Source: Adineta vaga
Taxonomy: Eukaryota; Rotifera
Direction of reading: 5' to 3'
Length of the DNA: 64,000 bases
Assembly (NCBI GenBank): GCA_021613535.1
Contig: CP075494.1
Coordinates: 5,518,001 to 5,582,000, forward strand
Below the pieces are notes generated by a model that saw only the letters and a program-made list of their open reading frames with translations, was not told the DNA's origin and did not search any database. Numbering within the stretch: the stretch's first letter is position 1; the number at the start of each line of letters is the position of its first letter. The translations under genes were made by a program, and so were the position numbers. This document shows, piece after piece, positions 56,997 through 64,000 of this stretch.

Positions 56997-59525
56997 ATGC
57001 CTGTCTGTACAAATCCTAATTGTTTACAACATGGCGAAGCAAAGCGTCGTTTGAAACTGGTGTTTGAGTATATAGATGAGAAACATGATATAGATTTAGA
57101 ACATAAAGTTCAAAGCCCACCGACAAGAGATATTCATCAAATTATAGAAGATCTTTTAAGATTACTACTTCTTGATGATATATCTCCAGAAGAAGTTCGT
57201 CTTGTTGGATTCACTCGTGGCAATCGTTACGTAACAGTGACTGCAAAAGACAAACATCGATCTTTAGAAAAATTAGGTGTCACTGATGGTTGTATACTTC
57301 ATTTTAAACCAACAGAAAATGCAGCACCACCGAAGCAATGTCAGTTAACTATTAGTGGACCTGATGAAAAGGAAAAAATCAATTTTTCATGGTATAGAGA
57401 AAAAACAACATTAAAAGAGCTTCTTGAATACGTTATCAGAAATTTTTCATTGCAACAAATTGATCGTGAATGTATTCATCTCTTCACGATGTTCGATGAA
57501 CTTGATTTGAAATGTTCATCATTAAGATTAGTTTTTCATGGTTTATACGATAAAATGTCAATATACGTAAGAATTGTCTCATCACTCTCATCTGCCAATC
57601 TTCACGAAGATACAGATGTTCATGTTGAATGTAGTGATGATGACGAAAAATTTATTTTGCTCGTACCATACAGGGAAAGGATTGATACCTTGAAAATCAA
57701 AATCCAGGACCGATATGACTTTCGACCTCTAGTCAATTTCACATTACGAAACGAAGCAAATGAAGAGATATCCTTAATCGATGATACTCGAACTTTACAA
57801 TCAATTGGTATCAAACCTGGTCATACTATCTATGCTACTTTTCGTATACAATCTGAAAGAACTCGTCGATTACCAACAGCAACAATTGCAAATAATCAAG
57901 TGTCATCAGATTTAAATGTACAAGATGATAAGTTGACTATCATTTGTAATTTTCCAACAGAAGATCCTGTTACTACTCAATTATCCGTGAAAGATACTTT
58001 TGATCGATTAATAAAATATATTGATAGTCAAATAAATCATCGTCGATTAGTTATATCAAAAATTAGCTCCGACAATATTCGTATTGAAATTGATGAAGAT
58101 CGATCACGATGTTTTGCTGATTTAGGATTTAAACCAAATGATGTAATTCATGTCGTTACAAAAGATAAATCACCTGTTCATCGATCGATTGTAAGCAAAC
58201 AATCATCACCATTAACAACACCTGATACATCACGAAAGTCTACGCATCCGAAAAAACGTCCGATAGGTTTAGTTAATCTTGGCAATTCATGTTATATGAA
58301 TAGTGCATTTCAATGTCTTGCTCATATTCCACAATTAACTAGTTTCTTTTTAGAAAATATTGATCATGCTCATCTGAATAGTACGAAAGATGAACATAGC
58401 GATTTCAATCCATATGATGAAGTCGGAGATGTTATTGGTGCTTATGCGGATTTACTTTGGAATTTATGGCGATGTGATCAAGTTGATCATGGTGGTCATT
58501 CATTTAAACCAACTCGTATAAAAGAACGTATGGGAGAAAAAGATGCACGTTTTGGTACAAAAGATCAACAAGATGCTCAAGAATTTATGAGTTTTTTTCT
58601 TGAAACTATTCATCGAGAATTAAAATTAAAGAATAAAAATGATCGAAATACAATTATTAAAAAACTCTTCTTTGGTGAAATAACATCAACTATTACCTGC
58701 ATGAAATGTCGTAAACAAGAATCAACGACACATCCAATTAGTTTTTTATCTATACCGCTCAATCGACAAGAACGTACTTTTTGGATCAATTATATTCCTA
58801 AAAATGGTGAAGATATAACTGCTTTCATTGATATACCTCTAAATGCTCAAGTGGGTCATGTCGTCGAAATGTTTGCAACTCATGTGAAAGAAATGTCGCT
58901 TTTCCACTATATACTTGCTCTACTACCCGATGGTGAAGTAGATTTTCGGACACCACTTAAAGAAATTCTTACTGATGAACTTGTATTTATGGAACAAGAA
59001 AATCGTACTGATAACAAACGCCCAAAACCTTTAGATTTACCGAAGAAAAAATCAACACTTGAAAATTGTCTTGAAGACTTTTTTTCTCCCGAATTATTAG
59101 ATGATGAAAGGATTTGTTCACAAGATATATGTAAACAAAAAACTACAGCAATGAAACAATTAAAACTTCATACACTTCCAACAGTACTTATTATTCAATT
59201 CAAACGATTTTCACATGAAAATGGTTTGCATCAAAAGATTCAAACATTCGTAGATTATCCGCTAACTGGACTTCAACTGAATCAATTTTTATCCTCATCA
59301 TCATCAGAAAATGCGATTTATGATTTAATTGCCGTTTGTCATCATGTAGGAGGTGTTTCTGGTGGTCATTATACAGCTTGTGCACAGCATTCGATATCAA
59401 ACAAGACAAATTGGTATACATTCGATGATTCATCAGTTAATCTTATTGAAAAGGATGACTATAAATATGATATCGTTTCTCGAGATGCCTATCTTCTGTT
59501 TTATATTAAAAGAGACAGTTTTTAG
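56997..59525 (+). CDS. Ubiquitin-specific protease (USP) with N-terminal ubiquitin-like repeats
   Basis: 842 aa, intronless, from ATG 56997 (MPVCTNPNCLQHG), directly after a CAG acceptor. The first 400 residues hold successive ubiquitin-like folds: KLVFEYIDEKHDI with LGVTDGCILHFKP; QLTISGPDEKEKINFSW; FILLVPYRERIDTLKIKIQD with LQSIGIKPGHTIYATF; and LTIICNFPTEDPV with LGFKPNDVIHVV. The UCH domain follows: Cys box GLVNLGNSCYMNSAFQCLAH, QQDAQEFMSFFLE, CxxC zinc pair (CMKC...CSQDIC) and His box GGVSGGHYTACAQH with WYTFDDSSV. All catalytic residues are present. The enzyme removes ubiquitin from targets. The UBL-rich layout is like USP4/11/15 or USP32-type enzymes; a one-to-one orthologue is not clear. 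Confidence 0.93.
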   Translation: MPVCTNPNCLQHGEAKRRLKLVFEYIDEKHDIDLEHKVQSPPTRDIHQIIEDLLRLLLLDDISPEEVRLVGFTRGNRYVTVTAKDKHRSLEKLGVTDGCILHFKPTENAAPPKQCQLTISGPDEKEKINFSWYREKTTLKELLEYVIRNFSLQQIDRECIHLFTMFDELDLKCSSLRLVFHGLYDKMSIYVRIVSSLSSANLHEDTDVHVECSDDDEKFILLVPYRERIDTLKIKIQDRYDFRPLVNFTLRNEANEEISLIDDTRTLQSIGIKPGHTIYATFRIQSERTRRLPTATIANNQVSSDLNVQDDKLTIICNFPTEDPVTTQLSVKDTFDRLIKYIDSQINHRRLVISKISSDNIRIEIDEDRSRCFADLGFKPNDVIHVVTKDKSPVHRSIVSKQSSPLTTPDTSRKSTHPKKRPIGLVNLGNSCYMNSAFQCLAHIPQLTSFFLENIDHAHLNSTKDEHSDFNPYDEVGDVIGAYADLLWNLWRCDQVDHGGHSFKPTRIKERMGEKDARFGTKDQQDAQEFMSFFLETIHRELKLKNKNDRNTIIKKLFFGEITSTITCMKCRKQESTTHPISFLSIPLNRQERTFWINYIPKNGEDITAFIDIPLNAQVGHVVEMFATHVKEMSLFHYILALLPDGEVDFRTPLKEILTDELVFMEQENRTDNKRPKPLDLPKKKSTLENCLEDFFSPELLDDERICSQDICKQKTTAMKQLKLHTLPTVLIIQFKRFSHENGLHQKIQTFVDYPLTGLQLNQFLSSSSSENAIYDLIAVCHHVGGVSGGHYTACAQHSISNKTNWYTFDDSSVNLIEKDDYKYDIVSRDAYLLFYIKRDSF

Positions 59526-59676
59526 AATCTAACAATAACAATGTGATATTCCAGTGTGTATTTTATAGAATATTGTATGTCTCTCTTCTGTAAAATGATG
59601 ATCAATTTATATTTTGAATATTTTTTAAACCGCTTTTTTATTCGTTCAATCAAGGTGACTTTCTGTTGATCCTTTT

Positions 59677-60288
59677 TTACATAACGATAGCGTCAGCTTC
59701 AATTTCAACACGCATATCAGGATGAACAAAAGCATTGACTTGAACGAGTGTAGCAGGTACACGAATACCATAGGAATGAAATGTTTCTTTAAATGCTCGA
59801 CACACTTCATCTTGATCAGTAATATCAATACTAGAATAGATTTAATATAGAAGAAAATCATTAGATTAAATACATACATAAACATCCGTATACGGACAAC
59901 ATCGGTTAATTGCGCACCAATTGTTATCAATGCATGTTTAATACGTTCAAAGATCACTACAGCTTGATGATAAGTACTTGAAGGCTGTGATATAGATGAT
60001 TTAATGTTTTAAAACAAGCAAAAGATGAAACTTACATGAAGAACACCTTTTGTTACATCGCTAGCTGTTGTACCAGCGATGATAACAAAGGGTCCACGTC
60101 GAACAGCACGTGTATGACCACAAACTTCTTCCCATGGATTATTCGTACGTAATTCAAAACGACCAGGTAAAGTTTCAATAACAGTTCCCATCGTTACCTG
60201 GTCAGATTTAATTCAAACAGAATGAGAGATAGTTTCTTCTGTAGAATCTTACTTCGGAAGAATCGGTTTGCTTTTGTTCTTCGGTCAT
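59677..60288 (-). CDS. RidA/YjgF/UK114 family protein, 4 exons
   Basis: Exons 60288-60253, 60197-60036, 59984-59878 and 59830-59677 join in frame to 152 aa with introns of 55, 51 and 47 nt. Family motifs: PWEEVCGHTRAVRRGPFVIIAGTTA, HQAVVIFERIKHALITIGA, VVRIRMFIIDITD, and the C-terminal VPATLVQVNAFVHPDMRVEIEADAI, where the RxxxEIE-type element places the conserved Arg. RidA deaminates reactive enamine/imine intermediates such as 2-aminoacrylate. The Arg of the active site is replaced or shifted to position D-M-R-V-E-I-E, as usual for this subgroup. No targeting signal. It converges on the USP gene at its 3' side. Confidence 0.9.
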
Positions 60289-60390
60289 TATGTTATTTGT
60301 ATGTGATAAAATAAGAAAGATATGAATGAATGATAGTCGTTCTCATTTTTATACTTTCATTTTGATAACATAAAGCACCTAAACAATAAA

Positions 60391-60718
60391 ATGTGTGTCG
60401 TATCGTTACACGTTCGACCTTCCGATAACGATTTACGAAAGACTATTGACGAAGCAAAAGAAATAGGAAAAGAACTATTTTTTCGAATTACTCATGATGA
60501 AAATACACATTCTTCCAAGTAAAAGTCGTTCTGTTGATACATGGAAAAAGAAAATAGTTAAAGCCATGAATAAAAATTTATTGAATAATGACGTTGTTTT
60601 TCTTACTGTGAAGAATCCCCAATGGAAATGTACTTCTTGTAGAAAAAGAGAAAACATGTGTTATCACTTCGTTCAACTTAATTCTAGTATTAATAATTGC
60701 ATCTATGTGACCGAGTGA
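60391..60718 (+). pseudogene. Frameshifted small gene, Cys-rich C-terminus
   Basis: Two adjacent frames read as one protein. Frame 1 runs from ATG 60391 to a stop at 60520-60522 (MCVVSLHVRPSDNDLRKTID..., ELFFRITHDENTHSSK). The frame shifted by one base continues through SKSRSVDTWKKKIVKAMNKN, NNDVVFLTVKNPQWKCTSC, RKRENMCYHFV and stops at 60718. Both parts have coding-like composition and the natural join is near SSK. No acceptor/donor pair fits, so a one-base indel is the simplest explanation. CTSC...C..HF could bind zinc. The family is not recognised. A sequencing error could also explain the shift. Confidence 0.45.
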
Positions 60719-60943
60719 TAGAAACGATCTATTTTCTAACGATACAATTGAAATTATTCTATTTACATCGATGATAACACCAAGGGCTGTTAAAAAATTG
60801 AATAAGACTATAAGCCACCTCTGGATTAAAATCAGTAGAAAATATATTATGTGATTATATTAGAGATTACCACAGCTGTTCTTCACCTCTACCGTATTAA
60901 GTTTCTGAAATTTATTTCTGATAAAATACGTGTAATAAAAAGA

Positions 60944-62114
60944 ATGTTGTTCTCGATGCTTTTATTCTTTATTCTTTTTTCACAATCATCTTTGACAACA
61001 ACAACAACAACAATTCCATATGATGGCATCATTCATCGATCATCAGATGGTACTTCATATGCATACCTTGCTCCACCTCGTACTGGAAATCATGCAGCAT
61101 TCATTGAACAACTCACACCTCACGATACACTCGCCATTGCATGGTTTACAGGTGGTGAAGGATCACCTAATTGTTCCATCGCAGTATCACTTCTTCAACG
61201 AGGATCACAACAGTTCACTCCAGGTGTCATTGTGAGTGAACGTGTCAACTATTCCAATCAGAATCCTGTTCTTTTCTGGGATAATCACACACAAATTCTT
61301 CATTTGTATCATTCGTCACAATTAGGAAATGCAGGTGAAACCAACTCACAACTCTGGCATGTTCAAAGTGAAGACCGAGGTGAAGAGAATTGTGTTTACA
61401 TGAGAGAATGTTATTTGTATTTCGTATGTAGGTGCAACATGGTCTCGACCGGAAGCATTCTATACAGTAGCAGGTGCATTTGATCGAAATCGTATCATTC
61501 CAACATTGAATAACAACGGTCTCATCTTTCCATGTTACAACTCTTCACCAGACATCGATTATTCATTCATACTTCGATCGACATCGCCAACATCTGGATG
61601 GACTCGAATTGATATGCAGAAAACGAATGATCTCATCCAACCGACAATCGTTCGATTAGATAATTCTCCACAATTACGAGCATTCTATCGTGATGAAGAT
61701 AACTTTGCTATCTATTATGCTGATAGTTTTGATGATGGTTTAACATGGTCACCACCTTCACCCACATCATTACCGAACAATAATGCAGGTATTCAAGCTT
61801 ATACATTAAGAAGTGGTGCTATCATTATGACATTCAATAATCTCAATGGTACACATCATCCACGATCACCCTTGACTGTTGCACTTTCATATGATAATGG
61901 AATGACATGGCCATACAAACGAGATGTTCAAGTTCATGATGATGATAATAGTACAATTGTTGGTGAATATTCGTATCCATCTTTGTTGCAAAGTGATTGG
62001 AGTGAAAGTGATGATAATGATATTCATGTGGTGTATACATATGAAAGACAAACAATCAAATATGTTCGAATGAATGAAAAATGGATTAAACAGAGTAAAA
62101 AAACAACTGACTAA
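60944..62114 (+). CDS. Secreted sialidase/BNR-repeat protein, 2 exons
   Basis: Exons 60944-61379 and 61432-62114 join in frame to 372 aa (52-nt intron). A signal peptide (MLFSMLLFFILFSQSSL) is followed by a Thr run. Three Asp boxes (SxDxGxTW) are visible: SEDRGATW, split by the intron; SFDDGLTW; and SYDNGMTW. Other blades carry LAPPRTGNHAAFIEQL and ILRSTSPTSGWTRI. That is the six-bladed propeller of sialidases and the BNR-like domain of bacterial exo-sialidase relatives. Conserved Arg of the active site may be in LAPPRTGNH. Predicted extracellular, on glycans. Microbial homologues are common, so transfer is possible. Confidence 0.8.
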
Positions 62115-62466
62115 TTCGTAGGTTTCTGTCTTTGCTTAATATTATATAGTTTCCTTTCTGAATTTACAATTATATCCATTTTAAATAAAATATTATGAGT
62201 AAATAACGACACAAATATGTCGGTATGTTTACTTCTTTATGCAATACTGAATATAAAATTATAACAAAACTTAGTAATAGAGTAAATTCTTTTGTTAATG
62301 ATACTACTCTCTTTTTTTTGGAAAAGAGATTTATTCAAAACTTTACGGTTTTTCTTCTTCTCTATCAGCATGATAATCAAACTAGGGAGAAAATTTATCT
62401 GAAACACCCACTTAAACTGCTCAATTATTTCGAGGGTCATTTTAATTTACATCTCATTAAGAGTCA
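62115..62466. other. Spacer, no gene seen
   Basis: AATAAA near 62184, then AT-rich DNA. Confidence 0.4.
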
Positions 62467-62604
62467 TTAACTTGCATATGATTCATTTTTAACACGAAGA
62501 AAAGCTACAGCAGATTGAAGATTTTCTTGAATGAAAACATGCAAATGTCGACGTGTTACGTTAGAATTTCTTTTGGTTCTTCCAGGATCGAGAGAAGATC
62601 GCAT
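62467..62604 (-). CDS. Possible tiny gene, 45 aa
   Basis: ATG 62604 to TAA 62467 encodes 45 residues (MRSSLDPGRTKRNSNVTRRH, LHVFIQENLQSAVAFLRVKN, ESYAS), basic then amphipathic helix. In-frame coding-like sequence continues 11 codons upstream of the ATG to a CTCTTAG acceptor at 62638-62639. It may therefore be either the last exon of a gene whose earlier exons I cannot find, or a spliced-leader-capped short gene. It lies between convergent/divergent neighbours. No family recognised. Confidence 0.35.
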   Translation of the reverse strand: MRSSLDPGRTKRNSNVTRRHLHVFIQENLQSAVAFLRVKNESYAS

Positions 62605-62732
62605 TTTTTCAAATGAACTTAATGAATTTGATCGTGCCTAAGAGTTTCCTTATCTTTAATGTGTCGTCTGTATCCATATATAGATGTTAAAACGAAGAGA
62701 AACTCATTTCAAATAGGCAGCTTTCTTTTCAA

Positions 62733-63826
62733 ATGTCCGATCCCTTTATATTATCGTTGAATTATGCTTCCACTCAAATCTATATTTATATGGGAATTGT
62801 ACTTATTATCAGTGGTGTATTTGGTGGATTGATGAATATCATTGTTTTTCTCAGTCTTGAGATTTATCGACAAAATTCTACAGCATTTTATCTAATTATT
62901 GTTTCAATTGTTAATATTGGTCAGTTATTAACAGGTCTACTTTCTCGAGTTCTTATCAGTGCGTTTGGATTTGATTGGACTGAGTCGTCATTAGTCTTTT
63001 GTAAACTAAGATATACTATTTTTCAAGCATGTGGAATCATATCTCCCATGTGTTTATGTTTGGTAACTATCGATCAATTCTTAGCAACATCTGCTCGTCT
63101 ACAATGGCAACGATGGAGTAGTATTAAAGTTGCACATAGATCATCATCTATATGTATCATCTTTTGGCTTCTGTATGGAATTCCATATCTGATTTATTAC
63201 AATCCAACTCTTATAAACAGCACTAAACAAACAGGTTGTATGATAACAAATTCAAATTATCTAAAATATTACAGTAGTGTTCATACTCCTATAATAATGG
63301 GTGCTATTCCAATTATCATTACAACTGTCTTTGGCTTCTTAGCATATCGAAATGTGAAACAATTTTCTCATCGAGCAATTCCACTTGTTCGTCGTCGACA
63401 TGAAACTCAATTGACAATTATGGTTTTTGTTCAAATTATTTTCAATATATTTGCTACAACACCTGTCTTTGTTATACGTACTCTTGCCTCTCAAACTACT
63501 CTAACGAGCGATCCAAAAATTGGTGCTCAAATGCAATTTGCAATTGCGTTAACAACTGGTATCTATTATTTCTATTATGCCGTAAGATAGAATTCTTTTT
63601 TTTCTGTGAGATGAACTCGATGTGTTTATTTTAGGTTCCATTTTACATTTACGTATGTGTATCGGAACGATTTCGAAACCAACTTCGTTATGTGATTATT
63701 GATATACATATGAATCGATGTCGAAGATTGAAAAGAAATGATGTGACACCACAGACACAAGTTGCACCAAAAAGTGGAGGACAACAAATAACAGTTGAAA
63801 ATATCGAACTTGTCTCGAAAAAATAG
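62733..63826 (+). CDS. Rhodopsin-like G-protein-coupled receptor, 2 exons
   Basis: Exons 62733-63581 and 63635-63826 join in frame to 346 aa (53-nt intron in TM7). Seven membrane segments: TM1 IYMGIVLIISGVFGGLMNIIVFL (GxxxN), TM2, TM3 ending CLVTIDQFLATS (IDQ in place of DRY), TM4, TM5 IIMGAIPIIITTVFGFLAYR, TM6 IMVFVQIIFNIFATTPVFVI, TM7 YFYYAVPFYIYVCVSERFR. Two extracellular Cys (TM3 end and ECL2 GCMI) can form the class A disulphide. The receptor resembles the one at 14085 in general type. Ligand unknown, likely peptide. Plasma membrane. Confidence 0.88.
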
Positions 63827-64000
63827 TTTCATTTTATTGTAAAGTTTTGATTTATATCAATAATATTTTTGGGGAAAAGTCATTTAGAACATTTTTAAAA
63901 ATTGTTTTTTAAGAACATTTCTATTTCTTTTATCAAAGCGTAAATAAAATTCTTTTATATAATTAGTAAACCAATGTTCATTGGTTCGGGAAATTATCAC

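Noticed and set aside
56777-57019. 80-codon frame before the USP gene
   Set aside because: Not in frame with the USP, no motif; the acceptor at 56985 lies within it.

Overview
The window looks like nuclear DNA of a small metazoan, most probably a bdelloid rotifer. The DNA is AT-rich and genes are packed, often separated by a few hundred bases. Introns are mostly about 40-70 nt with GT..AG ends. The gene families fit bdelloids: divergent nuclear receptors, short rhodopsin-like receptors, ADP-ribosyltransferase plus TPR proteins, NHL proteins, and several enzymes with a microbial look. Many start codons lie just downstream of an orphan pyrimidine-AG acceptor, which fits the spliced-leader trans-splicing known in rotifers. 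The species assignment is inference; no database search was possible.

Layout. 1-2.1 kb: end-truncated secreted beta-helix protein (-). 3.6-7.2 kb: two divergently transcribed nuclear receptors. 7.5-10.3 kb: secreted glycosidase-like enzyme. 10.5-15.1 kb: a GPCR pseudogene with two in-frame TGA codons, a tandem pair of endonuclease/exonuclease/phosphatase (EEP) genes, and a GPCR. 15.8-20.9 kb: secreted DOPA-dioxygenase-like protein, large E2-like protein, ERF4/golgin-A7-like membrane protein. 21.4-24.9 kb: a four-exon gene for a predicted myristoylated 70-aa protein, a third nuclear receptor and a decayed copy of it. 25.1-28.7 kb: ART-like protein, Cys-rich coiled-coil protein, SOCS-box-like protein. 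29.1-34.0 kb: 16-exon PIBF1/CEP90 orthologue whose first intron (1.6 kb) contains a complete three-exon antisense gene. 34.1-40.8 kb: tetraspanin-like, NHL, RING and VWA genes, all on the minus strand. 41.4-43.6 kb: a stand-alone 'WLD' domain protein and a ubiquitin-like + ART-like protein. 44.1-47.9 kb: three-domain polyserase. 48.0-53.0 kb: microbial-type EEP enzyme, cathepsin L, ART+TPR protein. 53.6 kb: intron-containing tRNA-Tyr. 53.8-55.8 kb: ten-exon membrane protein. 57.0-63.8 kb: USP deubiquitinase, RidA protein, frameshifted small gene, sialidase-like protein, tiny minus-strand gene, GPCR.

Functional links. There is no operon-like system. Themes are ADP-ribosyl-transferase folds (three proteins plus one sharing an accessory domain), ubiquitin (E2-like, RING, SOCS box, UBL, USP), secreted hydrolases and ligand receptors. 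The least ordinary items are the polyserase with one active protease domain between two degenerate ones, each carrying a 12-nt microexon at the catalytic-serine loop; the antisense gene nested in PIBF1; and small genes that are invisible to simple ORF calling.
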